From the NCBI GenBank assembly GCA_037447655.1, contig JBBHKE010003230.1:145332-209331 (forward strand): a stretch of DNA of 64,000 nt, read 5' to 3'. The stretch comes from Zygnema cylindricum (Eukaryota; Streptophyta; Zygnematophyceae; Zygnematales; Zygnemataceae). Made by a program: the position numbers and the translations under genes. This document shows positions 23,757-35,863 of the stretch, piece by piece; position 1 is the stretch's first letter; every line of letters starts with the position of its first letter. Under the pieces are notes generated by a model. The model ran no database searches. It was not told the origin of the DNA and worked only from the letters and a program-made list of their open reading frames with translations.

Positions 23757-26465
23757 TTTTCTCTCTTACAGTCTTTTACTGCTTGTTCTTCCCTCAAACT
23801 ATGTTGCCTAAATTGATGGTTCCCGTGGATTCTTCCAAACAGTTTCGACTTCTCCCCTATCCCTTGATTCCGGGTCTATTTCCACCACATCTTCTGCTTT
23901 GGTTGGAGTTGTTACTATGGGTTCCAGGGCTGAGTCCTCTTCAATGTGATTTGTACCTGTAAAATCATCATCATCTCAGAAACTAAGATAGTTAGGGACT
24001 TCAAAGTCATTAGAATTTTCTGATTCAAATCTGATTTTGACTGTTTTTGTATGCTTAAAGAGATCAATAGATTTCCCTTTATCCATAAACACTAGATGCT
24101 TCACTTGGATTATATCTTCTCTCTTGAGATCATAGACTTGATATCCTTTTACATCTTTATCATATCCTAACAGATATCCTCTTTTTCCTTTTGGATTTAA
24201 CTTTCAATTTCACGGATCTATGTCTAGACTGAACTGTTGATTGTTGAAAAACCTTTAAGTGTGAAACATTTGGTTTTCCGCCGTTCCATCTCTCATAAGG
24301 TGTTTGACCTTTTAATGCCGAAGTAAGAACTCTATTTTTGAGATAATATGCACACTTCATTGCTTCGGCCCAAAACCTCTTTCCTATCTTCTTATCCAAT
24401 AGCATACTCCTAGCACTATCATTAGGTGTTCTATTTCATCTCTCGGCTACACCATTGTGTTCAAGATTTTCAGGAACTCTCTTTTGGTGTTGCACTCTAT
24501 CTTCTCTCAAAAAACTCCTCAAATTGATTGGAAGTATACTCTCCCCCATTATCACTCCTTACTCTCTTAATAGCCGTTTCATGGAGTATCTCACTCCACG
24601 CTTTATATTCTTTAAAAATATGTTGGGCCTTTGATCTATTTTTCAAAAATAATATTGTAGAATATTGAGACCAATCATCGGTGATAGTCATCATAAACCT
24701 CTTACCCCAGGGTGAGGGCACTTTGGCCGGTCCCCAAATATCACTATGTACCAAATCTAAAACATTTTCTCATTTATAAGTGGTTTCTTTTGGAAAGGGT
24801 AACATATGTGCCTTACCTTGAGCACAACAACTACAGTCACTTAAGTTTTCACTTTCTCCAAACTGAATTCCTTCCACTATTCCCATCCTTTTTATTTCTT
24901 TCAACTTTTCTAAATGCATATGTCTAAGCTTCTTATGCCACAACATAATATCATGAACACCAACATAATAAAGTTTCTTCTTTTCATTGCTTAAAATCAG
25001 CCTAAACATCCTTTGGCAACCTTTTCGTGAAATAAACTTCCTCCTCAAAACTAGCACTAAAGGTTCCCTTCCTAGTGCTAGTCTCAAAACCTTTATCATC
25101 TAACATAGACGTTGAGATGAGATTTTTGTTTATCTCTGTAATAAACAACACATTAGAGAATGTCAATATGGATGTTGTCCCCTGCTGTAAGACTTTCAGA
25201 TCTACCGATCCTACCAAAGTAGTAGTGACTTCTCTTCCATCCTTATACTCTATCTTTACGGTGGGAATCTTTCTCATCTTAGTAAACATGTGTTTGACCT
25301 TACACATGTGCATGGAGGCACCCGAATTCACAATCCAACCTCCTTCACCTTTTATTCTTCCGAAAGCATATTTTTGCTTTCGAGGAATTTAAACCTCTGT
25401 CTTTGCCTCTAACTCCTCATCCAACAAGAGCTCATCATCCTCGTCCTCAGATTCTTCCTCATGTACCTGCGTCTCAAGAGCCTTTTATTTCCTCTCTAAG
25501 ATCCACCGGTTTGCCCCTCCTTTAACCAAAGTTTGGTTAGCTTAGAGCACTCCGCCATATAGTGCCCCGATTTCTTACAAAAGTGACACAGCCCCTTTGG
25601 AGCACTCGATCCAGACTAATTGGAATGATTTTTCTGCCCCCCACTCTGTAGTTTCCACTCATTTTTTTGGTATCTTTGTTCATGGAATCGGTCTCGATTA
25701 ACTATGCTTGTCCACTCTCTCCTCCCCTACGAATCTCTATCGTATTCTCTCGAACGAGAGTCATCCCTACCACAGAATTCCATATCCACCTGGAGTTTGG
25801 CAAATCCTGCACACAGTTGACTTTATTCTCGTAATCATTAGCTAACTTCATGAGCAAGCAGTTAACCTTCATTATCTTAGTTTCTACTTGTCTAGCACTC
25901 ACTAGCTCCATGAAAAGTGTTGCGAGCTCATTACAAAAATCTAACATTTTCCCCCCTTTGTAAACATATGCTTCTATTTCTCATCAGCCAACTGCTGTTG
26001 CTGAATCGTACCACTTTAGTACATATCTATAAGAGCCATCCAAAGATCGGATGCCCTTTCTACTTGCAAATGAGGAGATGCAAGCCCCTGAGTAAGATGG
26101 TGGAGGATAAAGTACTTTGCCGCCATATTGTTATAGTCACAGGCATCAATATCATTCTCCTCGTTCCTCGAAATAAGTGACTTGAATGCCGAACCGGTTG
26201 CTATAGGTGTGATCGTCTCCTTCTCCTTTCCTTTGTCCACCACCTCCCGTTCTTTTGTCTCCTCCATTGGAGATGCATTGGTATCTCTGGTGAATCTTCT
26301 TCCTCAAAACCCTAGATGGATGCCTAGACCTGATGGACACCTAGACTTGATGGACGCCTTACTCGTCCACTCACTATTCCCCAAAACCTTTTCTCACATA
26401 GAGCTCTTGTCATCATACTATCTCAATATATGAAGCCACTTCCATTAAAGATGGGCACCCTAGAG
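23757..26465 (-). mobile_element. C5 internal region, second part (integrase, protease, gag)
   Basis: C5 continues after C6. Integrase at 24160-24754 (TITDDWSQYS, RSDNGGEYTSNQF), GAG-pre-integrase 24770-25099, protease 25002-25331 (site changed to MNSGASMHM, losing the aspartate), zinc knuckle at about 25560-25590, and gag 25702-26465 (ATGSAFKSLISRNEEND). Frameshifts and stops in every domain. Confidence 0.87.
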
Positions 26466-26480
26466 GGTGGGACCATAACC
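26466..26480 (-). promoter_or_regulatory. C5 primer-binding site, anticodon-arm type
   Basis: The plus strand reads GGTGGGACCATAACC, one change from the anticodon arm of initiator tRNA-Met. It sits between the 5' LTR end and gag. Confidence 0.75.
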
Positions 26481-26481
26481 T

Positions 26482-27537
26482 TGTAGCTCTGAGACCTCTA
26501 TAGGTCCTCAAAGTGGGTAGCTTACACGAAGGCCCTTGGATAACCATGACCCCTTCGAGTTTCAAAAAGAATACCTGCCACTTTGAAAAAAAAAACCTTG
26601 ACCAACTTCACCCCTGTGAAGAGAAGACTCCCTTGAGAAGATAGCAAAAATAATCTTAGAATTTGCTCCTTTTAGCAGTAAGTTATGAATGGTCAAAGTT
26701 GACCTTTTAAAAAGGAGTTATGTGGAAGAGAGGTGGCTACCAACCAACTTTTCTAAGTCCTAAATCCCTCCCTTAACCCTCTAATACTAGAGTATGACAC
26801 TAATCAGAATTCACTGTCATACAAAAAGGTAAAAGTGTCTAAGTACTTTTTGTACGGCCATTGTATAGCATGCCCAAAATGACGACGCTAGCAATATCCG
26901 GATTCGTTCCCATATTCTCCGTAGATGCCACAAGCCATTGAGGTTATGCCACTTGTCTTTTGACGTGGCATTGACCGAAAACGCCAAAACGCACATTTCG
27001 CGATCTCGGTACCTACCATGGCTGTTAGATCTAGTCCGACTTTTAATTATAGCTGTCGAAAATAGATGCGTAGTATTTGTTTCGCCGTCAAAACAAATGC
27101 GTGGTACTTGTTCCAAGATGTACTATAAACGGTACTGTATCTATATGCTAAGAGTTTGTTCGTTCCGTTAAATGAATTCTCCTATTTGTAAATCTTTAAG
27201 TATTTATCGAACCCTATATAAATCAACATTGGTCCTAGTCAATAGGATAACGCTAATGACTACGCTTGACTTTGACGGATTGGAGGAATCAGGATAAAAT
27301 CATAGGTCCGTCAAGTAACTTTTGGTTAACCTACCAGAAACTACTACTTGTCTCTCTATGGTCAGTACAGGCAGCCATGGCTCTAGCTTCTTCTCTAACC
27401 TTCAACGACTGCGAGAAGTGTGAAAGTTAGAGAGAGGAGTTAGAGGCAGAGTGTTTCTACTTCTTTTCTGCATTTAATATTACATGTTCAGACCTAGGAA
27501 ATACTAAAGGAACCATTAATTTCTACATTGGACAGCT
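26482..27537 (-). repeat. C5 5' LTR
   Basis: Minus-strand TGTAGAAATTAATGG...CA, 1,056 bp. It includes the U3 hairpin with CCATGG (about 27365-27450), the tRNA-like module (about 27236-27310, plus strand) and leader hairpins. C4 gag resumes directly at 27538. Part of this LTR is repeated at 29670-30555. Confidence 0.88.
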
Positions 27538-28521
27538 AGAAACTGAAAAGATGAAGGTTAACTCCCTACTCATTAAGTTACCTGATGACTACAAAAACAT
27601 AGTTAACTGTGTGCAAGACTTGCCAGACTCTTGGTGGACTTGGAAGTCTGTGGTAGGGATGATTCGCGTACGAGAGAATAACATAGAGATCAGGAAGGGA
27701 GGTAAGAGTGGACAAGCTTTGTCAACCGAGACTGATTGGAGGAATAAAGATCCTAGAAAATTGGTTGGAAACTATGGAGGAGGAGAATAGAAAAATCAGT
27801 CTGATGAATTTGGACCGAGGGTCTCAAAAGGATTGTGTAACTTTTCTAAAAAACAGGGGCATTCTATGGCGGAGTGTTCTAAACTAACTAAACTCTTGTT
27901 AAAAGAGGGGCAGACTGGACCTCGGAAAAGAAAGAAGAAGGCCCTTGTAACGCAAATACATGAGGAGGAATTCGAGGACGATGAAATTTTTTGGATGGGA
28001 AATGGAGGTGAAGACCAGGGTCGAAATTCCACGGGAACTTCAGACAATCCCATACTAAGAATATCCGGTGCTCCTTGACGGGTATCATTGCAACTACTTA
28101 ATTCTAAGCAGGTCCTAAAGAACCATTAAATAGGCGAATGATAACTTTTTAACACCTTTTAAGTCTCTCGTTTTGTCTGAAAGCAGGTACAGTCGTAGAA
28201 TGGTGAAGCAGGTTAGATTATGGATTCATGTGCTTCTATGCACATGTGTAAGGATAAACACATGTTCACAAAAATGAGATAGATTCCCACCGTAGAGATA
28301 GAGTACGGGGATGGGAGGGTAGTCACTACTACTTTAGTAAGATCGGTAGATTTGAAAGTGTTAGTGGAAGGAAAAACATCTATATTAACATTCTCTGATG
28401 CATTGTTTATTCTTGAGTTGAACAAAATCCTCATCTCCACATCTGTGTTAGATGATTTTTGTTTTGAAACTAGCAGTAGGAAAGGAGTCTCTACTGCTAG
28501 TTTTGAGGAGGAAGTTTATTT
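27538..28521 (+). pseudogene. C4 gag and protease, second part (copy A)
   Basis: It resumes the gag cut at 14069: ETEKMKVNSLLIKLPDDYKN, WKSVVGMIRVRENN, zinc knuckle CNFSKKQGHSMAEC (second Cys replaced by Ser). An out-of-frame protease segment follows (DSCASMHMCKDKHMF, then VLVEGKTSILTFSDALFI). It ends abruptly at 28521, where the solo LTR begins. Confidence 0.8.
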
Positions 28522-29669
28522 TGTTGGTTTTTGGAAACCTTTAGTCCTCTCTATATCACATTGCTATGCTGCCATGCTGCGCTGGTCACACCGCAAACAT
28601 AGCAGCATGTATGAAAAAGATATTGTGCTGCCATGCTGCGCTGGTCACATCGCAGCCATAGCAGCTTGCATACTAAGTACTAAGAGTATTGAACGTACGG
28701 AATTGGAATTCAAGTGACGCGAAGAAACATAGACGAAAGTGTTGAATGTGTTGGAGAAATGGACGGCGGATCACGAAGCGATCCGATGATTAACATTCGA
28801 AATGAATTAAATTGTACGTCGGCCGTACGAAACATAATGCGGCGGTCAACATGTGATGAATTGGACGCCACCAGAGCTACGGACGGCAGCGCCGTCAGTT
28901 TGGTGAGGGACGCGAAATCGCGTCCATCACATGATATTTATTTTGGACGGTCCTGATTCGTTTGACGGAATTCGTACGACGTGTAAATATTTAACAATGT
29001 TTTGTCCTGTGTATTTAATTATTAGTGTAGATCTTACGTACACTCACATTAATAGAGGTAGTTGATTGATTACGTACGGCTGGTATGCCTCCGTACAGTT
29101 ACTAGTAAGCTGTAGTGTATATTTGTAGGACTTAGTCATTTCTAGACTTAGGAACTTTTTGGACAGAAACTGTTTCTGCTCCTTTTTGGGATTTTCATCT
29201 GAGAATTGGTCATGCATTTAAATGATACATTGATTATTTGATTATACATTTGTTTATGTGTGATGCATTCATTTATTATTATTTATATGTGTTAATTTTA
29301 TGTTTGTTTGATATGCATTATGTATGCATTTGTCCTAGGGTTTGTTTATGTTGATTACTCTATCAAACCTTAGTTGTGTTTGTTATGTCATACATTGTCT
29401 TAGGGTTTGTTACGATGATGGAGATATATTAAGCTTCTATTCCATGAAACCCTAGATGATTTCATGCGTATGTGTACGTATGCTTGCTCCGTCTGTGTAC
29501 GGATGAATGCTTGCTTTATCTGTGTACGGATGAATGATTGCATCTGTGTATGCATGTATGTTAAATGGAAGATGCCTTTCAAATGATTGTTCATTGGCTT
29601 AGCTTCGCTTAGCTTTTTGCATGATAGTTTGGGTGGCTTCTGCGGTCTATTTTAGACCAAAGAACAACA
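28522..29669 (+). mobile_element. Solo LTR of a C2-like copia element
   Basis: 1,148 bp beginning TGTTGGTTTTTGGAAACC and ending ...AAAGAACAACA (TG...CA). The first 40 bases match the C2 3' LTR. Inside, about 28567-28680, a 60-bp unit containing GCTGCCATGCTGCGCTGGTC is tandemly repeated. No coding sequence. No target duplication is visible: the left flank is C4 protease and the right flank is mid-LTR sequence of the duplicated C5 LTR. Confidence 0.65.
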
Positions 29670-31747
29670 GATAGCAAAAAGAATCTCAAAAGTTGCTCCC
29701 TTTAGTAGTAAGTTATGAAGGGTCAAAGTTGACCTTTTGTGAAGGAGTTCTCTTAAGAGAGGTGGCTACCTTCCAATTTTTCTAAGTCCTAAATCCCTCC
29801 CTTAACCCTCTAATACTAAAGTACAACACCAATCAAAAGTCAGTGTCATATAGAAAGGTAAAAGTGTTGAAGTACTTTTTGTACGGCCATTGTATAGGAT
29901 GCCCAAAACGACGACGCCTACCATATCCGGATTCGTTCCCATATTCTCCGTAGATGCCACAAGCCATTGAGGTTATGCCACGTGTCTTTTGACTTTGCAG
30001 TGACCAAAAATGCCAAAACGCCCATTCCGCGATCTCGGTACCTACCATGGCCGTTAGATCTAGTCCGACTTTTAACTATTGCCGTCGAAAATAGATGCGC
30101 GGTATTTGTTTCGCCGTCAAAACAAATGCTTGGTACTTGTTCCAAGAAAAACTGTAAACGGTACTGTATCTATATGCTAAGAGTTTGTTTGTTCCATTAA
30201 ATGAATTCTCCTATTTGTAAATCTTTACGTATTTATCGAACCCTATATAAATCAACATTGGTCCTAGTCAATAGGATAAAGCTAATTACTACGGTGGACT
30301 TTGACGGATGGTAGGAGCCAGGATCAAATCCTAGGTCCGGCAAGTAACTTTTGGTAAACCTACCAGAAACTACTACTTGTCTCTCTATGGTCAGTACAAG
30401 CAGCCATGGCTCTAGCTTTTCTCTAACCTTCAGCGACTGCGACAAGTGTGAAAGTTAGAGAGAGGAGTTAGAGGCAGTGTGTTTCTACTTCATTTCTGCA
30501 TTTAATAATACATGTTTAGACCTAGAAAATACTAAAGGAACCATTAATTTCTACATTGGACAGCTAGAAACTGAAAAGATGAAGGTTAACTCCCAACTCA
30601 TTAAGTTACCCGATGACTACAAAAACATAGTTAACTGTGTGGAAGACTTGCCGGACTCTTAGTGGACTTGGAAGTCTGTGGTAGGGATGATTCTTGTACG
30701 AGAGAATAACATAGAGATCCAGAAGGGAGGAATGAGTGGACAAGCTTTGTGAACCGGGACTAATTAGAGGAATAAAGATCCTAGAAAATTGGTTGGAAAC
30801 TATGGAGGAGGAGAACAGAAAAATCAGTCCGATGATTTTGGACCGAGGGAATCAAAAGGATTGTGTAACTTTTCTAATAAACCGGGGCATTCTATGGCAG
30901 AGTGTTCTAAACTAGCTAAACTCTTGTTGAAAGAGGGGCAGATTGGACCTCCGAAAAGAAAGAAGAAGGCCCTTGTGATGCAAATACATGAGGAGGAATC
31001 CGAGGACGATGAACTTTTTGGATGGGAAAAGGAGGTGAAGATCGGGGTCGAAATTCCATGGGAAATTCAGACAATCCCATACTAAGAATGTCCGGTGCTC
31101 CGTGACGGGTATCATTGCAACTACTTAATTCTAAGCAGGTCCTAAAGTACCATTAAATAGGCCAATGATAACTTTTTAACACCTTTTAAGTCTCTCGTTT
31201 TGTCTGAAAGCAGTTACAGTCGTAGAATGGTGAAGCTGGTTAGATTGTGGATTCAGGTGCTTCTATGCACATGTGTAAGGATAAACACATGTTCACAAAA
31301 TGAGATAGATTCCCATCGTAGCGATAGAGTACGTGGATGGGAGGGTAGTCACTACTACTTTAGTAGGATCGGTAGATGTGAAAGTGTTAGTGGAAGGAAA
31401 AACATCTATAGTTACATTTTCTGATGCATTGTTTATTCTTGAGTTGAATAAAAACCTCATCTCCACATCTGTGTTAGATGATTTATGTTTTGAAACTAGC
31501 ACTAAGAAAGGAGTCTCTACTGGTAGTTTTGAGGAGGAAGTTAATTTCACTGCTGAAAAAGGTAGCCAAGGGATGTTTAGGTTTATTTAAAACAATGAAA
31601 AAAATAAATTTTATTATGCTGGTGTTCATGATATTATGTTATGGTATATGAGGCTTGGACATGTGCATTTAGATGAATTAAAAGAAATGAAAAAAATGGG
31701 AGTAGTGGAAGGAATTCAGTTTGGAGAAAGTGAAATCGTGAGTGACT
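29670..31747. repeat. Tandem duplicate (copy B) of the C5-LTR/C4-gag segment
   Basis: 29670-31545 repeats 26640-28521 in the same order and orientation, with an offset of about 3,020-3,030 bp. It has a partial C5 LTR (29670-30555, minus) and then C4 gag (30556 on, plus), with the same LTR/gag joint. Copy B runs further, to 31747 (WYMRLGHVHLDELKEMKKMG). The zinc knuckle reads CNFSNKPGHSMAEC. Confidence 0.85.
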
Positions 31748-31879
31748 AAAAATTGGAATATAAACCATATGGGGAAATGGTAGTAGATATAATGACAAAA
31801 CGTGTTCAATCTCCAAAGTTAATATTTTGTAGAGAAAAGTGCGGTTTAAAAAAAAAGATAGACTATAAAATAAAGGGAG
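31748..31879 (+). pseudogene. C4 RNase H C-terminal end, joined across a large deletion
   Basis: Directly after the GAG-pre-integrase region the sequence jumps to the end of RNase H (KLEYKPYGEMVVDIMTKRV, LIFCREKCGL). Integrase and nearly all of RT/RNase H are missing, about 3 kb. A polypurine tract (AAAATAAAGGGAG, 31867-31879) precedes the 3' LTR. Confidence 0.8.
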
Positions 31880-32867
31880 TGTTGAAAAGCATGTTTTAGT
31901 TGTCTGTTTTAGATGGTACTGTAAGTATATATACTTGTTGCAGTCACTGAGACTTAGACAGCCATGGTTGCCCTTAGATGCCGAAAAGACAGACTGAGGG
32001 AGAAGGAAGTTTAGCGTCTACCAAAAAATATCAGACTTGACCAAGATTTGATCCTAGTCCTACAAATTTATTGCCTTCCAACCAGCCATCTGCCTTATTC
32101 GTCTAGTCGTAGAAGAATCATTACGTCCTCCTTATCCTACTAGTTGTAGAAGAATCGTTACAGACGCAGGGTGTGATATATATTTAAACAGTGACGTGAC
32201 GCTTAACTCATTTAACAAAGAAACTAAATAGTGACATGGCGCCTAACTCATTTAACTAAACAAATTGATGAAAAGGGGCATATAAACCGAAGGAATATGG
32301 ACCCGAATCAAACCATATAAAATATATTGATCGGATGGTCATCGTTGCAGCCGCCAACCGAGAATGAACTTTTGGTGGTTTTTAGATACAGCGTCACGAG
32401 ACGCCACGTGGAGCCACATTATTGGACACCGGAGAAGATGGGAGGAGGAACCATGGCTCGCGATCTGACAGGCGTCACTCGCAAGGCCATGTCGTACAAT
32501 GGCCATACAAGAAGTACATCAACCACTGTACTTTCTTGTATTCTACAGTGTTTTTATTGGTCTAGGGTTTAGTTGTAGGTAGCTGTGAGTAAGGAGACGA
32601 GGACTTAGTGATATTTAAGCACCTGTCTCTGAGAGAACTTGTAACTATAAAGGTAATCTTTGACCAAACATAACTTACTGCTTAGGGGAGCAAATTCAAC
32701 AATTCTTTTTGCGTTCGGCTCAGGTGAGTAGAGCCCTCATAGAAGTAAGGGTGGTCAAAATATTTGTGTTCCAAGGTGGCACTTATTCAGCAAGGAAGAG
32801 AAAAGGGAAAAAAATATCTTTGAGATTAGTAGTAAGCTGCAAACACTGTGTGCTAATGGAGGCCACA
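31880..32867 (+). repeat. C4 3' LTR
   Basis: About 988 bp from TGTTGAAAAGCATG to a CA end near 32865-32867. It shares long stretches with the C9 LTRs (CGGAGAAGATGGGAGGAGGA; GTCGTACAATGG). It carries an antisense tRNA-like stretch at about 32038-32110 and the TGCTTAGGGGAGCA hairpin. It ends about 120 bp upstream of the second proline-rich gene start, so it now supplies most of the upstream DNA of that fragment. Confidence 0.8.
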
Positions 32868-32989
32868 ATGTTACGTCTCCTCCTCATTTTCATTTGAATT
32901 CTTACCCTCCCTTTCCCCCCCCTCCCCTTTTCGTGACTGTTTTTTCTCTCTCTTCCACCTCAAAGCTCTCAAAAAGCAAAAAGGCAGCC

Positions 32990-33151
32990 ATGGCTTCCTC
33001 CTTCCTCTCCCTCTTCTCTACCCTCCTCCTCCTCACCTTCTCCCTCTCCCTTCCGTCTCTACCCACACAAATCCGCCACATGGGCCCTCTCCTCCTGACA
33101 AATCCAAGACCAAAAATTAGTAAGTCCTATTTAAGCATAATAACCTACTAG
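32990..33151 (+). pseudogene. 5' fragment of a second proline-rich/extensin-like gene
   Basis: The ATG at 32990 (gccATGg) opens a signal peptide MASSFLSLFSTLLLLTFSLSL that resembles the one at 1148. Its CT-rich leader is of the same type. After about 35 residues the proline-repeat part is missing and the frame ends by chance at 33151. It looks like a truncated paralogue: its upstream region is replaced by the C4 LTR and its 3' part is lost before the C7 LTR. Confidence 0.6.
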
Positions 33152-33382
33152 TAAAAGTAAACTAATCGTAAGCGTACACTTGAGAGTCAAGCAATCGTAA
33201 GCGTACACTTGTCTACAAGTATGATATTGCACACATAAATTAAATTGTCGAAACCCTAATTGATCACCTAAATAGAAACTTCATAATCAACACTAATTTA
33301 TTAGTATACATAAGAGAAACCATTGTTGTTCCAAATATTTACAAGGACACACAATCTCACAAAATCGTATGATTTGTCATGT
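33152..33382. other. Spacer with a short direct repeat
   Basis: AT-rich with no frame of note. AATCGTAAGCGTACACTTG occurs twice about 30 bp apart (33166 and 33195). Confidence 0.6.
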
Positions 33383-34394
33383 TGTTGAAAATACTAGATT
33401 TATAGGGTATTTTCTAGGTCTAAAAAGATCAGCAAAATAGGAAAAGAAAAGGGATGAGAGCTTGCCTCCACCTCCTCTCTCTAGCCCCCATACTTGTTGT
33501 AGTCACTAAAGATTAGAGAGGGTGGTTGAGCAATGGCTACCAAAGCTCCACAAGCAAGACTAAAGAGTGACATAAGTCACTCTCAACCAAAGGTTGAGTC
33601 CGACAAGACTCGAACCTTCGACCGGCAGAGCGAGGTGTAGCCGTTAGCTCTAACCGGTATGTCGTAGAAGTTCGTTACAGTACATGGGGTAAGATATTTA
33701 TTTAAACATTAATATCAACATTAGTTCGATTAACGGAACTACAAGGGAGTGAACATAGAGACATGTTAGATTCAGTGCGTGCAACAAATCCGCCGCACGA
33801 AAAAAATGTATCAGACATTTATTTCGATGACGTGTATAAAAAGCCGATCTTCATCCGACGGCGCTAATCATCGCCGAGGTCCAGGAATGGTCACTTTGGC
33901 TGTTTACGGACGTGGCGTGACCAGGTGATACATGGCATGATAGAAATGAGCAGCATTAATCTCGGACGACATGTGGACGAGTCCGAAGGTGACACACGTC
34001 CACTCCATAGTCTTCTCGTACGTAGGCCGTATAGAAAGTACATCGCCCAGTTTACTTTTTTGTACTTTACAATCTCTTGATTGGAGAGTACTTCAGTAGA
34101 TAGGGGTTGTGAAAGGGGTTTTAGGACTTAGGGAATTTAGGTAGGTAGCACCTCTCTCCTAGAGAGCTTGTATAAAAGATTGGCATCTTTACTACCTCAA
34201 AACTTATCGGCTAGCTGGCCTTTTTCAGTGATTCATTTTTCTACGGACTCAGGGGAGTCCACGCTGCACAAGGGAGTAGTTAGACTGTCAATTTGTCTGC
34301 TTGGGCACCAGTGATTGTGGCTGAAAGTGGGCTAGTTTAAAACTAACTAGATGCTTCCTGAATTCTGTAGTTCAATGGTGGAAATAGAATTGGA
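33383..34394 (+). repeat. C7 5' LTR
   Basis: About 1,012 bp. Modules in order: pyrimidine/purine U3 hairpin with CAATGGC (33470-33540), antisense tRNA-like stretch (33600-33665, with a perfect B-box GGTTCGAGTC on the minus strand), TATAAAAG near 34170, and GACTCAGGGGAGTC hairpin (34247-34260). Confidence 0.85.
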
Positions 34395-34409
34395 AGTTAT
34401 GGGCCCACC
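34395..34409 (+). promoter_or_regulatory. C7 primer-binding site, anticodon-arm type
   Basis: AGTTATGGGCCCACC differs at one base from GGTTATGGGCCCACC. It contains the ATG that can start gag (MGPPSRVP). Confidence 0.75.
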
Positions 34410-35390
34410 CTCTAGGGTGCCCACCTTCAATGGATCTAGGTTCATCTATTAGGAAGCCATGATGATGAGAGCTTTGTGCGAAAAATGATACAGGGGTATC
34501 GTTAGTGGACAAGTGAAACGTCCACCTTTGGGAACTCCACCAGGATTTGGATGAGTAAGGTTTTCTGTAGCAATGAATGCTTCAGCAGAGGAGGCTGATG
34601 ATAGGTACAGCAGTGTGTCCAAAAAGGGGAAAGAGAAGGAGACACCCCTCACTCTTATAGCCACGGTACCTGGAGCGGCGGCCGTGAAGACCACAGAGAA
34701 ATACACTCAAATGTTGGAAGACGTAAACATATCTGCCAAGAACTTCATTTTAAGGCACCTCACTCAAGCTTTGGCCACCCTTCGCATTCGTCTTTACAAG
34801 GCCGAGGAGTTGTGGGTGAGTTTGGTGGATATCTATAGAGCTGGTACTATTCACGAGCTCCAGTTGGCTGAGCAAAAACTAGTGAATTACACTTACAAAT
34901 GAGGAAAGATGTTAGATTACTGTAATGATCTCTCTTGCTTGTTTATAGAGATAAAGAGTGTCAGGTGGATAGGTACAATAACGATGAAAGTTAACACTCT
35001 CATCATGAAATTACTAGACGAGTACAAGAACATAGTGTATCGAATACAAGAAGTGACTGATAGTTCATGGAAATGGAACACAGTTGTCCGGATGATACTT
35101 GTGCAGGAAAACACAATGGAGATTAGGAGAGGAGGAAAGAGCATTCAAGCTCTAGCTGCACGAGCGGACCGATGGGGGAAGGACCCGAAGAAACCGTACA
35201 AAAGGGAAAGAGATCAGTTTGGAGGACCGTGGTCTTCAAAGGGTCTTTGTCAGTTTTGCAAAAAGCCGAGACACTTCATTGCAGATTGTGTCAAGCTGTC
35301 AGAGTTGAGGCCCCAAGAGAACCGTGGAGGGGATTCTTTCGAAGGGAAGAAGAAGGCACTTGTGGTTACAAAAGTGAAAGGGGAAACTTA
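34399..35390 (+). pseudogene. C7 gag
   Basis: Starts at the primer site. Capsid segments 34573-34902 and 34909-35391 are separated by one stop (YTYK*GKMLDYC). The zinc knuckle CQFCKKPRHFIADC (CX2CX4HX4C) is intact, followed by a basic/acidic tail. A stop near 35390 and a frameshift lead into protease. Confidence 0.85.
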
Positions 35391-35471
35391 GGACGAGTCT
35401 TTTGAGGAAAAAGATGGGGAGCTCCTTCTTGACGAGAATTTGGAGGAGAAGGAGATTCCTCAGAAACAAAA

Positions 35472-35807
35472 GTGTCCTCTCGGAGCCATTCACGAAGCCC
35501 ACAGGAAGGATGGATCATTGACTCAGGTGCATCCATGCATATGTGTCGTGACAAACATATTTTCACCAAGCTTAGAAAGATTCCCATAGTAGAGAGTGAG
35601 TATGAAGATGGTAGAGTAGTCACTACAAATCTAGTGGGTTTGGTAGATTTGAAAGTCTTAGTGGAGGGTAAGACTTTTATACTCACCTTCTCAGATGTAC
35701 TTTACATTCCTCGGTTGAGTAAAAATCTTGTCTTTACGTCTGTATTAGATGACAAAGAGTTTGATACCTTCACTAAAAAGGGAGTGTTTACTTCTTATTG
35801 GGGATGA
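35472..35807 (+). pseudogene. C7 protease
   Basis: The frame holds GWIIDSGASMHMCRDKH with the DSG catalytic triplet intact, then LVGLVDLKVLVEGKTFIL and LYIPRLSKNLVFTS. A frameshift at about 35800 breaks the link to GAG-pre-integrase (35864-36118, CSGCAQGKAHRLPF). Confidence 0.85.
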
Positions 35808-35863
35808 GCTCTACTTCACAGCACATATGGGTAGCCAAGGAATGTTTACGCTTAACCTGAGTA

